NCBI RefSeq assembly: GCF_041060425.1
Contig: NZ_JAULBC010000006.1
Coordinates: forward strand, 434,001-498,000
DNA: 64,000 nucleotides
Reading direction: 5' to 3'
Origin: Danxiaibacter flavus
GTDB taxonomy: Bacteria > Bacteroidota > Bacteroidia > Chitinophagales > Chitinophagaceae
Positions 43,213 to 52,529 of the stretch are shown here, piece by piece. Under the pieces are notes generated by a model. That model searched no databases. It was not told the origin of the DNA and saw nothing but the letters and a program-made list of their open reading frames with translations. The translations under genes were made by a program, and so were the position numbers. The first letter of the stretch is position 1. Every line of letters begins with the position of its first letter.

Positions 43213-43257
43213 ATGAGAACTTGTTTTGCACCTTCAAGGTGTAGGACAAGTTCTCAT
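43213..43257. terminator. Hairpin with conserved GGTGTAGG core
   Basis: ATGAGAACTTGT pairs with ACAAGTTCTCAT. The inner TTTGCACC/GGTGTAGG core is related to the hairpin at 35857, while the outer stems are unrelated. It lies between the S66 peptidase and YjbQ genes. Confidence 0.65.
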
Positions 43258-43267
43258 TCTATTTTGC

Positions 43268-43316
43268 AAAGGCTATGTGCCCTGCATTTCAAAAGTATAG
43301 GGCACATAGCCTTTTT
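43268..43316. terminator. Terminator overlapping the S66 peptidase stop codon
   Basis: AAAGGCTATGTGCCCT pairs with AGGGCACATAGCCTTT (stem of 14 bp or more). The T run on its right side overlaps the TAA of the S66 gene. Confidence 0.7.
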
Positions 43317-44365
43317 TAACTTACAACCCCACTCTCAATAATTGTAAAACTTTTACGCTCACAGTCAATTTCAGCCTCAACACCATAAGGTATAGTGAAT
43401 ACCGGATCTGTATGGCCAAAATTCATGCGTGATAGAATGGGCATGTCGCTTCGGCCATATTCATCCCCGATAATTTTTCTTAAAGCGTTTTCGTATCCAA
43501 GAAATTCTGCTTCGATTTTTTGTCCTCCGGGTATGCCAAAAATAATTCCCCTGGCTTTGTCCCATATTTCCTGGGTACCAAGACTTCTGAGGAAGTATTC
43601 GAAAATGTTGCGTGGCAACTGCGTTTCTGCAACTTCAAGGAATAGAAGCGAATCATCCCAGCCGGTTTCGCCGGGCCACAACGCTGTGCCATTGAGTGTG
43701 ATTAATGTTTGTATGCAACCACCGAAAAGTCTGCCTTTTATCACGCCGCTGCCTTGCAAGAGTTTACGTCCGTCTGACTTTTGAAGCCTGCGTTTTATAA
43801 GCTGATTGTCAGGATTGAACCAGTCAAGAAATTCATTGGTCCATACGTCTGAATCTTTTATCTCTCCGATTGCATCGGGCGATAGAACTGCTTTGGTAAA
43901 GTATTCTGCTACATAGGGAAATATACCCTGATTTTCTGCAAAATTGGCCATGATGCCCGGGCCGTAAAAAGATGTTATTCCCGCTTTACAGCAACATAAA
44001 TGCGATACCGTTGTGTCTGAATATCCGACAAAAACTTTAGGGTTAGCTGAAATAATATTCAGATCGAGATAAGGCAACATGCGTATGGAATCATCACCTC
44101 CGATTGTTGAAATAATACCTTTGATAGAAGGATCTGCAAAAGCTTCCATTAGATCCTCAGCGCGGGCTTTGGGATTTTTCTTAACCCACTCAAGGTCCTT
44201 GAGTGTATGTTTCATCTCAACGACGGTTAATCCGAATTGATTCTCCAACTGCTGTTTACCGGTCTTGTAACGGTAGGGAAGCGCGCCAGCTAAACCCGCT
44301 GAAGAGCTTACTGCTGCGATCTTGTCACCGGGCGAAAGCCGCACCGGTTTCATTAGCTTTTGCAT
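43316..44365 (-). CDS. S66 family peptidase (LD-carboxypeptidase / MccF-like)
   Basis: This 349-residue serine peptidase has LSPGDKIAAVSSSAG at 10-24, STIGGDDSIRMLPYLD near 86-101, nucleophile Ser116 in VGYSDTTVSHL, FYGPGIMANF near 133, and a Glu/His region at the C-terminus (MNFGHTDPVFTIPYG). The size and the GGDDS block favour the MccF-like branch, which cleaves aminoacyl-nucleotide antibiotics, over murein LD-carboxypeptidase. The target is unknown. It has no leader. Confidence 0.87.
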   Translation of the reverse strand: MQKLMKPVRLSPGDKIAAVSSSAGLAGALPYRYKTGKQQLENQFGLTVVEMKHTLKDLEWVKKNPKARAEDLMEAFADPSIKGIISTIGGDDSIRMLPYLDLNIISANPKVFVGYSDTTVSHLCCCKAGITSFYGPGIMANFAENQGIFPYVAEYFTKAVLSPDAIGEIKDSDVWTNEFLDWFNPDNQLIKRRLQKSDGRKLLQGSGVIKGRLFGGCIQTLITLNGTALWPGETGWDDSLLFLEVAETQLPRNIFEYFLRSLGTQEIWDKARGIIFGIPGGQKIEAEFLGYENALRKIIGDEYGRSDMPILSRMNFGHTDPVFTIPYGVEAEIDCERKSFTIIESGVVS

Positions 44366-44626
44366 TCTCTCAATTATTTATTATTGCTGCTGCAATCTAT
44401 TATTTTTCTTCATGTGTATTTGTGTTTGCCAGGAAGATGTTCTTACGACAGCTTTTTTGCAGAGTAAGGCGCTTGTATAAAATAGAAAACATGCTTATTT
44501 TGACAAGAGGAATAATGTTGTCAGGTTCGGACATCTTTTGACAAGTCAAGAAACATAAACGCGTTTGAAGAGCTCACTCGCTGATAGCCTGCGATGATCT
44601 AAACTGCTTAATGAAATAAATAGTAA

Positions 44627-45025
44627 ATGAAAATAAAAGAACTGCGGATCATTCTTACGGTAGACAACCTGGAGGAAATAATTAAGTATTATCGTGATGT
44701 AGCCGGCCTTAAGACCTCAAAGGAATGGCACGATCCGGAAGGTAACGGCATTATACTTGAGGCCGGTAAGGCTTCATTGGAACTGATTGATAAAGCTCAC
44801 GCGGACCGCATTGACGAAATTGAAGTCGGTAAAAGGGTTGCAGGACCTGTCAGGTTGGCATTGAACATTGGAGAAAATATTGAAGATGCTGCCAGGATCT
44901 TTATAAACGGCGGCGCGATTAAGCTGGCGGATGTAAAGCAGGCGCCGTGGAGCAAAGTAATGCGGCTGGAAGATCCTTCTGGCATGCAGTTTACATTGTT
45001 TGAAACTTCTACCTTATTTGATTGA
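44627..45025 (+). CDS. VOC family protein
   Basis: This 132-residue glyoxalase-fold protein has ELRIILTVDNLEEIIKYYRD at the N-terminus, GIILEAGKASLELIDKAH in the middle and MRLEDPSGMQFTLFET at the end, a complete two-module VOC domain. Glu at metal-type positions is visible (LELID, FTLFE) but the His ligands are not, so it may be a binding protein rather than an enzyme. It is monocistronic; the preceding 261 bp show no other gene. Confidence 0.83.
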   Translation: MKIKELRIILTVDNLEEIIKYYRDVAGLKTSKEWHDPEGNGIILEAGKASLELIDKAHADRIDEIEVGKRVAGPVRLALNIGENIEDAARIFINGGAIKLADVKQAPWSKVMRLEDPSGMQFTLFETSTLFD

Positions 45026-45168
45026 CTCAAATGATCAGCATTGAGTACTAGATAGGTTTTACCGTCAGCTAGATTTGAATACGGGGAGTCGATATGATTG
45101 TCGGATAATGGTTATAGATATACTTCCGTCAAACAAATCCCGAAGCCCGCCTGACCGAACGGGCAGGG

Positions 45169-45291
45169 GATGAAATTATTATCGAAAGATATACATACCT
45201 GGATTTAAACCCCGACGGGATGATATAGAAAAGTGTCACCCCGTTTGGGGTTTGAACAAATAGCTTAGGCATTTTCTATAATAATTTCATC
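45169..45291. repeat. Palindromic MITE-like element
   Basis: Outer arms GATGAAATTATTAT (45169-45182) and ATAATAATTTCATC (45278-45291) are exact inverses. Inside, AACCCCGACGGG (45208-45219) pairs with CCCGTTTGGGGTT. It has no coding capacity. The rest of the 482-bp interval 45026-45507 holds TACTTCG tracts and no gene. Confidence 0.65.
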
Positions 45292-45507
45292 TCTCTGGGA
45301 TGGCCTGAGTCCAGCCTAATCTCCTTAATAAAATTAAGTTTAAGTGACGTGACTTGCGAAAGAACTTGCCTTTTCACATTTAGGTGCATGATATGATTCA
45401 ATATCATTTACTTGAGAGGCTAAGTAAAAGTAAGCGAGTTGAAAACTGAGTACTTCGTACCTGTCCGGATGCGCATTCGGCGCGGGCGGGCCTCATAAAT
45501 CGTACTA

Positions 45508-46008
45508 CTAAATCACTTTTTCAAAACACACACTGTTTTCAATGCCTTCATACTGGCCGTAGTTGGGGATAATGGCATAATTATTTTTTGTGTACAGCTG
45601 AATAGCTTCCGGTTGTTTTTTGCCCGTCTCCAAAATGCATTTGCGATACCCCAGTTCTTTGGCCCACTCTTCAAGTGCATTCAGAACATCACTGGCGAAT
45701 CCTTTGCCACGTTTTTCGGGCAGCACATACATTCGTTTTACTTCCATTGTTTCAGCTGCGTATTCTTTAATGGCTCCACAGGCAACGGGGGTGTTTTCTT
45801 CATAGCCAACAATGGCATGTTTTATCATGTCAATTTTGTTGAACTGATCATAAAAGGAATGATCGACACCATCCCTTATTGCAAGATCCTTATCGAGTTC
45901 GCAAACAAGCTGGATGAAATCTGAATCCGTTGAGTCTGTTCTTTTAATGGTAATCAATGAAGTCGTTTTGGAGTTAAATTGAGTTTTTACTAAACAAATA
46001 TACTTCAT
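45508..46008 (-). CDS. GNAT family N-acetyltransferase
   Basis: The product has 166 residues from ATG 46008 (MKYICLVKTQFNSK). The frame runs on to 46197, but that part is translated dispersed-repeat DNA and is rejected. The GNAT acetyl-CoA motif is VKRMYVLPEKRGKGFASDVL with R-x-x-G-x-A, followed by ALEEWAKELGYRKCILETG and the C-terminal AIQLYTKNNYAII. Substrate unknown; cytosolic. Confidence 0.88.
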   Translation of the reverse strand: MKYICLVKTQFNSKTTSLITIKRTDSTDSDFIQLVCELDKDLAIRDGVDHSFYDQFNKIDMIKHAIVGYEENTPVACGAIKEYAAETMEVKRMYVLPEKRGKGFASDVLNALEEWAKELGYRKCILETGKKQPEAIQLYTKNNYAIIPNYGQYEGIENSVCFEKVI

Positions 46009-46044
46009 TTGATCAGCGGTTGAGATGGCAGGTTTCAAGCTGTA

Positions 46045-46146
46045 AACCTCTGTGGCACTCCATGTCTGGTTCTGCCATTTTTCTGTGAAATAATATAATA
46101 CAGTTACACAGAGACACACGGAGAACACACAGAGCTGCACAGAGAA
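46045..46146. repeat. Dispersed ACACAGAG/CTCTGTG repeat, site 4
   Basis: CCTCTGTGGCACTCCATGTC and GTTACACAGAGACACACGG to AGAGCTGCACAGAG form opposed arms around an AT-rich centre. It lies between the FtsX gene and the GNAT gene, and its translation artificially extends the GNAT frame. Confidence 0.65.
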
Positions 46147-46228
46147 TGGTTTCAGATCTTCTGAAACGAATTGTGATCTGACAATAACGCTGTCCACAGA
46201 TCTGTTATTGGACGGAAGACACCGGTAA

Positions 46229-48667
46229 TTATTCAGTTCTTAGACTATTTATCGGATTGGCCAATGCAGCTTTTATGGTTTGTAAACTAATTGTTACCAG
46301 CGCAATACTCAACGCTGCACAGGATGAAATGATGAATAACCATGCCGGCAGTGTCGCCCTGTATTGAAAATTCTCCATCCACCGGTGCATGAAATAGTAA
46401 GACACAGGTATGGCTATCAAAAGCGAAATCATTACAAGCAGCATAAATTCACCCGAAAGTAATTTCCAAAGCACGGCGGTAGAGGCGCCTAACACTTTTC
46501 GCACGCCAATCTCTTTGGTACGCTGTTCTGCGGTGAATGAAGCTAGCCCGAATAATCCAAGGCTTGAAATGAAAATAGCCAGTGCGGCAAAAAATCCGGC
46601 AAGCTTGCTGATCCTTTCCTCAGATGCAAATTTCTGCGCGTAATCTTCATCAGCAAACTGGTAATCGAACGGGGCAGATGGAACCAGCTTTTTCATGACT
46701 GCTTCAATTTTAGGTAACGCTGCACTCATTGCAACAGTTGGCTTCACCTTAATAAACATCCAGCTAACGCCGCCATTGTTGCCTTTGCGGTAGTACAGGA
46801 TGGGACGGGTTGGTTCATAAGGAGATTCAACTACCATGTCTTTTACCACGCCGATAATTGTATACTTAATTAGTTGTGAATTATCCATCCACCATGTCCA
46901 GGTAACTTCTTTCCCAATCGGATCGTCAATACCCATTTCTTTCATTGCAGATTCATTAATGATCAGGCCGGATGAATCGATGTCGCGCTCACGTGAAAAA
47001 TCCCTGCCTTGCGTTACCTGCCATCCCACGGTTCTGCCATAGTCGCGTGAGATGGCCAATGTGCCGTAATTCTGTTCTTTATCAGGATCGCGTCCCTGCC
47101 AGTCAAATCCGCCATTGTTGGAGGCGAGTTCTGTTACCTTGCCCATCGATTCTGCAAAATCGGCAACGACATTTGTACGTAGCAATTCTTCTCTGAACAC
47201 ATCATAATTACCATAGAAATCGTCCGAACGCATGTTGATCATGATGAGGCCGTCGCGCGAATAACCAACTGGCCTGTCTTTGGCATGCTGAACCTGCCGC
47301 ATAATAATGATGGTGCAATTGATCAATGCGACAGAAATTGCAAACTGAAATACCACCAACACCTTGCGCGGTATTGCCGCTTCAGGTCCGGGTCGCCAGT
47401 TGCCTTTTAATGCTTTGAGTGGTTTAAATGAAGAAAGATAGAGCGCCGGATAGCTGCCTGCAATAAAGCCTGTGATGAAAATAAACAAAACACTTGCAGC
47501 CCAAAAGAACGGATTGCCCCACGGAATATGCATGTCTTTGCCTGAAAGCTGGTTGAACCAGTTAAGTGATGCCATTGTTAACAGCATCGCAAATACAAAA
47601 GCAATCGCAACAATAATTAATGATTCGCTGAAAAACTGCAGGATCAGTTGTTTACGCATAGATCCAATGGCTTTTCGGATGCCTACTTCCTTAGCTCTTT
47701 TTTCTGAACGTGCCGTACTCAGGTTCATAAAGTTGATGCAGGCAAGTAATAAAACAAAGGCGCCGATCAGTGATACGAGCCAAACCATGCGCTTTACAGC
47801 CGGGTCCCGGTTTCCCCTGCGGTCACTTCCTTCCAGGTGCCATTTGGGCATTGGATCAAGAATAACTTTGGGATTGATTGAAAGCTCCTGCCGGTAATTT
47901 TCATCATCTACATTTTTGATGTGCTCGATTTCTACATTTTCAATTCGACTGTTGACTGATTCAAAACTTGTTCCCGGTTTTATTTCAGCGAACAGCTTCA
48001 TAAAATGATTCATCCAGTCATTGGTCGCTCTTTTTTCAATCCAGTCGTTTTCACTTACCCATAAAATAAACGGGGAGATAAATTTGGTTTTGGTAAGCTC
48101 GGTATTCAGGGGCAGATCTTCATATACGCCGGTTACTGTAACGTTTGTTTTATTGTTGATGAGTATTGATTTGCCTATAGGATCAACATTGCCAAAAAGC
48201 GCTTCCGATGTTGAAGCGGAGATGAGAATTGAATGCATGTCCCGCAGGCCATTCCTGCTTCCTTTCACCATTTTTAATGTAAACATGTTGGGGGCTTCTT
48301 CATCCATATAGCGACCAATGCGGGATACTTTTTTTTCTCCTGCAGAGAGAATTGATACATTGCCTGCAGTTGCTCTTACCAGGCGCTTGAAGTTGTCCTT
48401 GTAATTAACGCTTATTTCGTTTGCTAATGGATAGGAGAGGGTTGAGCTTATAAAGGATCCATGATTTTTATCTGTGCCCGTAAAGCTCACTTTTGCGATG
48501 CGATTGTAGTTGTCGTGATAAGTGTCGAAGGACAGTTCATCATGCAACCATAAACCGGTAAGTATAGCTACAGCAATGCCAACACTTAATCCTCCAATGT
48601 TAATAATGGTGGCTATTCTATTTTTCAGCAGGTTTCTGAGCGCGATCCTGAGATAGTTCTTAATCAT
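46229..48667 (-). CDS. FtsX/MacB-like ABC transporter permease
   Basis: The product has about 812 residues from ATG 48667 (MIKNYLRIALRNLLKNRIAT); the frame begins two codons earlier at a TTG. It has two tandem FtsX units: an N-terminal TM plus large periplasmic MacB_PCD domain (50-280), three TMs (about 290-430), a second periplasmic domain, and three C-terminal TMs. RSEKRAKEVGIRKAIG and EQRTKEIGVRKVLGAS are the coupling motifs. No ATPase gene is next to it, so it is an orphan half of an exporter, as is common in Bacteroidota. Confidence 0.92.
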   Translation of the reverse strand: MIKNYLRIALRNLLKNRIATIINIGGLSVGIAVAILTGLWLHDELSFDTYHDNYNRIAKVSFTGTDKNHGSFISSTLSYPLANEISVNYKDNFKRLVRATAGNVSILSAGEKKVSRIGRYMDEEAPNMFTLKMVKGSRNGLRDMHSILISASTSEALFGNVDPIGKSILINNKTNVTVTGVYEDLPLNTELTKTKFISPFILWVSENDWIEKRATNDWMNHFMKLFAEIKPGTSFESVNSRIENVEIEHIKNVDDENYRQELSINPKVILDPMPKWHLEGSDRRGNRDPAVKRMVWLVSLIGAFVLLLACINFMNLSTARSEKRAKEVGIRKAIGSMRKQLILQFFSESLIIVAIAFVFAMLLTMASLNWFNQLSGKDMHIPWGNPFFWAASVLFIFITGFIAGSYPALYLSSFKPLKALKGNWRPGPEAAIPRKVLVVFQFAISVALINCTIIIMRQVQHAKDRPVGYSRDGLIMINMRSDDFYGNYDVFREELLRTNVVADFAESMGKVTELASNNGGFDWQGRDPDKEQNYGTLAISRDYGRTVGWQVTQGRDFSRERDIDSSGLIINESAMKEMGIDDPIGKEVTWTWWMDNSQLIKYTIIGVVKDMVVESPYEPTRPILYYRKGNNGGVSWMFIKVKPTVAMSAALPKIEAVMKKLVPSAPFDYQFADEDYAQKFASEERISKLAGFFAALAIFISSLGLFGLASFTAEQRTKEIGVRKVLGASTAVLWKLLSGEFMLLVMISLLIAIPVSYYFMHRWMENFQYRATLPAWLFIISSCAALSIALVTISLQTIKAALANPINSLRTE

Positions 48668-48863
48668 CTCCAAAGTTTTAGCGGTGAAAGTTTCGGTTGC
48701 AGCTGAAACGCAGGAGCTTAAAAAAAGTTACAAGCCCGTTTAATATTGGAAGCAATTTTTTAAAAAACGCAAATCAAAACCGGCATTAAAATTTGTCTGT
48801 TTTGAAAACGAACAGTTCATGTATGAGAAAAAAAATGTAAGTTTCATGTTCAAACTACTTTTT

Positions 48864-49550
48864 ATGAGTAAACGATTGCTGCTGACCCTAAGCATTATTT
48901 GTGCGTTGACTGCCTCTGCGCAAAAAAATAAAGAATACCCTGTAAAAGCCGGTGAAGTACCGAACGCTGTGCTACCAGGTGAAGCGAAATATGTGTTACC
49001 CGCCTTTAAACAGGGAACTGCAATGTTTAAGAACAAGACTTCCAATTCGCGGTTGTTCAATTACAATTACCTGCTGAATGAGATGCATTTCATTAGTGAC
49101 AATGGAGATACCCTGGCCGTTGCTGAACCTAATTTGCTGGACTATGTGCGCATTGACTCCCTGTATTTTTATTATGATAATGGCTATGTACAACAAATTG
49201 CCAGTCGCAATGAATTTAAGTTTGCGGCAAAACCTGAGATGGTGCAGGTTCTTGATAAAAAGAAAGGTGCATACGACATATCTTCAGGTACATCATCTAT
49301 TGATTCCTACCAATCAGTAGTTACTGACAATGCCCAGCTTTATAAATTGGAGGTTAGAAAAGATGTGTTGTTTAAAAAAGTTGCGTCATTCTATATAGGC
49401 GATAAATACAATCATTTTGTAAAAGCAACAAAAAAGAACTTTAATACTGTGTTTGGTGAGCAAAAAGTATCAGCTTACCTGAAAGATCATAAGGTTAATT
49501 TTAATATGGAAGACGATCTCAAAGGTCTGTTTGAATATTGTACTATGTAA
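48864..49550 (+). CDS. Secreted protein of unknown function
   Basis: The product has 228 residues from ATG 48864, where a Sec leader starts (MSKRLLLTLSIICALTASAQ). The mature part is not recognised; it is rich in Asn, Tyr and Lys, with NYNYLLNEMHFISDNGDTLA and an apparently beta-rich middle followed by a helical C-terminus. It has no cysteine pair or lipobox. It is convergent, 6 bp apart, with the hydrolase at 49557. Confidence 0.7.
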   Translation: MSKRLLLTLSIICALTASAQKNKEYPVKAGEVPNAVLPGEAKYVLPAFKQGTAMFKNKTSNSRLFNYNYLLNEMHFISDNGDTLAVAEPNLLDYVRIDSLYFYYDNGYVQQIASRNEFKFAAKPEMVQVLDKKKGAYDISSGTSSIDSYQSVVTDNAQLYKLEVRKDVLFKKVASFYIGDKYNHFVKATKKNFNTVFGEQKVSAYLKDHKVNFNMEDDLKGLFEYCTM

Positions 49551-49556
49551 CCTCGC

Positions 49557-50651
49557 TTATTTCACAGCCAACGGCCGCACGTCGTTCACTAATGTGAGTA
49601 ACATTTTGCCAGGTTCTTCCAACGGCACCAGGTGCGCAGAGTTTTCAAACCAGATTCCCTTCTTGGAAGGTGCCTTTACTTTTTCCAGCCATGCGGCTGT
49701 TGGTTCGGAAGGTGTGGTATAATCATGTCTTCCCATAAACATAAATACAGGAATAGGGAACTCGTGTACGCTTTTGAAATCCACAGAAAGAAATTCAGGC
49801 AATAGCTTCGATAAAGAGAACAGGCTTCCCTGGTCTATGGCTTTCGCATCGGTTTTGCTGTATTCCGGCGACAACAGCGGTGCGTTAAAATAATACATCG
49901 ATTCGTTTCTGTATGCACTTAGACCGCCATAATATTGCGGCCACTTTCGTGCAATAATAATCCGTTCGCGCGTTACCGGCTGGTTGCCCGGATATGGCGC
50001 AATGGATTTCAATTCGGCCAGGGCCTCATCATTCTTAAGTCTTGTTGCTTCTTTTACACCAAACTCGTAGCTGATCCGCTCGTTGTCCATGGTGTTGATG
50101 ATCTGTCCTATACCTACATAAACATAAAAAAGATCCGGCCTCTTAATGGCAGCTTTCATCGCTACAATTGTACCCCAGCTATGGCCGATAAGAATGACTT
50201 TTCGCTTGTGGTATCGCTGTTTAAGAAATTCAGTTAATTCTATTGCGTCGTTTACATATTGATCTATGTTTATAGTCTTGCCCAGGTCTGCAGTATCATT
50301 TGTGGCGTATGTTTTACCTGATGCGCGTTGGTCATAGTTAACTACCGTAAAATACTCTTCAACCGGCCGCTGGAACATCCACATAACCGGTGACATTGGT
50401 GAAGCTGGTCCGCCATGTACAAACAGGATCACAGGATTGTCTTTATCCTGTCCGCGAACAAATACCCATTGCTTTACGCCTCCTAACGAGGTTTCGTAGT
50501 TTTCTTGTATGCCTTTGGGATTAACTATCTTGCCGAGATCTGCAATGATCTTTTTTGCATCTGCATAATGGTCGGAATCATCTGTGTTTTGACCGAAAGA
50601 GGATGTTATTGAAATGAAAGTTAGCGTTAAACAAGCCAATATGTATTTCAT
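49557..50651 (-). CDS. Secreted alpha/beta hydrolase, S33 prolyl-aminopeptidase-like
   Basis: The 364-residue product has a Sec leader (YILACLTLTFISITSSFGQ). Oxyanion motif: FVHGGPASP near 80. Nucleophile: GHSWGT near 158. Acid and His: GRHDYTTP and NSAHLVPLE. The HGGP plus YDQRASG pattern is typical of S33 peptidases (proline iminopeptidase type), but the actual substrate may be an ester. Periplasmic by leader. The divergent gene at 50769 starts about 120 bp away. Confidence 0.85.
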   Translation of the reverse strand: MKYILACLTLTFISITSSFGQNTDDSDHYADAKKIIADLGKIVNPKGIQENYETSLGGVKQWVFVRGQDKDNPVILFVHGGPASPMSPVMWMFQRPVEEYFTVVNYDQRASGKTYATNDTADLGKTINIDQYVNDAIELTEFLKQRYHKRKVILIGHSWGTIVAMKAAIKRPDLFYVYVGIGQIINTMDNERISYEFGVKEATRLKNDEALAELKSIAPYPGNQPVTRERIIIARKWPQYYGGLSAYRNESMYYFNAPLLSPEYSKTDAKAIDQGSLFSLSKLLPEFLSVDFKSVHEFPIPVFMFMGRHDYTTPSEPTAAWLEKVKAPSKKGIWFENSAHLVPLEEPGKMLLTLVNDVRPLAVK

Positions 50652-50768
50652 TCAATAAACTTATTGATTTTACGGAAAAGAATAAAATGTTGCGGCTATA
50701 GCGTTTCGCAACTTTGCGGCAATTCTTCAAACACTTATCTTTATTTCTTTCTTCAACAAAATATAGAC

Positions 50769-51740
50769 ATGAATAGAAAACGAATTATTGCATGTTTGAT
50801 ATGCAGCGCTGGTCTTGGTCTCGCAACCAACAGTGTTTCTGCGCAGGTATCAGCCATCAAAACCGAAACAGTTAAAGGCGGGGCGCTCATAGGGCGATGG
50901 GATATCACCGTTAATGAGAATGGTAAGGATCATCCGTCATGGCTGGAAGTTGAACTTTCCGGTTTCCGCACGTTGGTAGGCAGATTTGTAAGCACCGGTG
51001 GAAGTGCAAGGCCCATTTCAAAAGTGAACTATGATAACGGTAAATTCAGCTTTGCCATTCCTCCACAATGGGAGCAGGAAGATCGCGATCTTACACTTGA
51101 AGGAAACGTTACAGAGTCTGGTATTAGCGGAACAATTCATACAAGCGAAGGGCAGATCGTCAATTTTACCGGAGTAAAAGCGCCCGATTTGAAAAGGGCA
51201 TCAGCACCAGCATGGGGCAGTCCTATCAAGCTGTTCAATGGAAAAGATCTGACAGGATGGAAAGCTGTCGGTAAAGAAAATCAATGGATAGTAAAAGATG
51301 GCATACTCACAAGCCCTCACTCAGGCGCTAACCTGATTTCTGAACAAACTTTTAACGACTTCAAATTGCATGTAGAATTCCGTTATCAGAAAGGAAGCAA
51401 TAGCGGCGTTTATTTGAGAGGCCGGTATGAAACACAGATCATTGATAACCCGAAAACCGATCATCCAAACAGTCATTTATTTGGTGGTGTGTACGGTTTT
51501 CTTGTGCCAAGCGAAATGGCTGTGGGCAATCCCGGTGAATGGCAGAGCTTTGATATAACATTGGTTGGCCGCATGGTTACAATCGTTGCAAATGGTAAAA
51601 CCATTATTTGCAACCAGGAGATTCCTGGTATTACCGGCGGCGCATTGGATAGCAGGGAAGGTGATGCAGGCCCCATTTATTTCCAGGGAGATCATGGTCC
51701 GATCGAGTTCAGGAACATAACTATTACACCAGCTAAGTAA
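50769..51740 (+). CDS. Secreted DUF1080 (3-keto-disaccharide hydrolase-type) protein
   Basis: The product has 323 residues from ATG 50769, which starts a Sec leader (MNRKRIIACLICSAGLGLAT). An N-terminal beta domain (about 30-145, GGALIGRWDITVNENGKDHP) precedes the DUF1080 concanavalin-like domain (LFNGKDLTGWKAVGKENQWI, FKLHVEFRYQKGSNSGVYLRG). Some family members hydrolyse 3-keto-glycosides; others bind sugars. The active residues cannot be verified by eye. Periplasmic by leader. Confidence 0.87.
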   Translation: MNRKRIIACLICSAGLGLATNSVSAQVSAIKTETVKGGALIGRWDITVNENGKDHPSWLEVELSGFRTLVGRFVSTGGSARPISKVNYDNGKFSFAIPPQWEQEDRDLTLEGNVTESGISGTIHTSEGQIVNFTGVKAPDLKRASAPAWGSPIKLFNGKDLTGWKAVGKENQWIVKDGILTSPHSGANLISEQTFNDFKLHVEFRYQKGSNSGVYLRGRYETQIIDNPKTDHPNSHLFGGVYGFLVPSEMAVGNPGEWQSFDITLVGRMVTIVANGKTIICNQEIPGITGGALDSREGDAGPIYFQGDHGPIEFRNITITPAK

Positions 51741-51758
51741 AATTTTTTTATTTTTTTT

Positions 51759-52263
51759 GAACCATATAAGGCATATAAGAATATTTAAGGTTCTTGCTTT
51801 ATGTGGTTCATTTTTTTGCAGGGAAACCTTCTCTTCTGTTTTAAAGAAGCTACCCCAATTTTGCATTTCTATTTCCTTGTATGACTTCTATACAACTAGT
51901 GAATAGTCAATGGTCAATGGTGAAGGTCCAATCTGGCTAAGTAAATGTAAAGTCATTTTAGTGCAATTATTATCGCAGGCAAAATTCTTATGTGCTCTTA
52001 TATGCCTTCTATACAACTAGTGAATAGTGAATGGTCAATGGTGAAGGTCCGGGCTGGCTAAGTAAATGTAAAGTCATTTAAGTGCAATTATTATCGCAGG
52101 CAAAATTCTTATGTGCTCTTATATGCCCTCTATACAACTAGTGAATAGTCAATAGTCAACGGTGAAGGTCCGGGTGGGTTAAGTAAATATATTCTCGTAT
52201 AAGTGTTATTATTATCCTGAGCAAAAGTTCTTATATTTTCTTATATGCCTTATATGGTTTAAA
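51759..52263. repeat. Three 121-bp tandem repeats inside inverted arms
   Basis: Direct repeats begin at 51880, 52001 and 52122 (period exactly 121), each starting TATG-CTTCTATACAACTAG-type sequence. The third copy is diverged at its end. Outer arms TTTGAACCATATAAGGCATAT (51758 onward) and its inverse TTCTTATATGCCTTATATGG (52237 onward) enclose the array. No coding frame is supported. The remaining 52264-52529 contains GCTTTAAGCTTTAAGCTTT-type tracts and no gene. Confidence 0.85.
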
Positions 52264-52529
52264 AAACTTCGCTTCGGTCAGCTTTAGGCTTTGCGCTTTA
52301 AGCTTTAAGCTTTCGGTTGTTCACATCTTTTCAAATTTTCTCATTCTGTAAGCATTCATCGCTGTTTTGCCGAGATGGTTTCCTGAAAGGCTCTTTCTTC
52401 ATAAAGCGTCATGTTTAAAATTACAGATTAAATTGCGGTACCTGGCGATCATCGCGTTATATTATAACAAATACTATTTAATCTTTTACATATATTGCAA
52501 TCTACTGCTTAAATCAACCAGGCCTGACG

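Noticed and set aside
46009..46197. N-terminal extension of the GNAT gene
   Set aside because: The residues (QLCVFSVCLCVTV type) are translated dispersed repeat, not protein family sequence.
46229..48667. Complete MacAB-type exporter
   Set aside because: No ATPase or adaptor gene lies next to the FtsX permease.
51880..52247. CRISPR array
   Set aside because: The units are contiguous 121-bp copies without unique spacers, and no cas gene is present.
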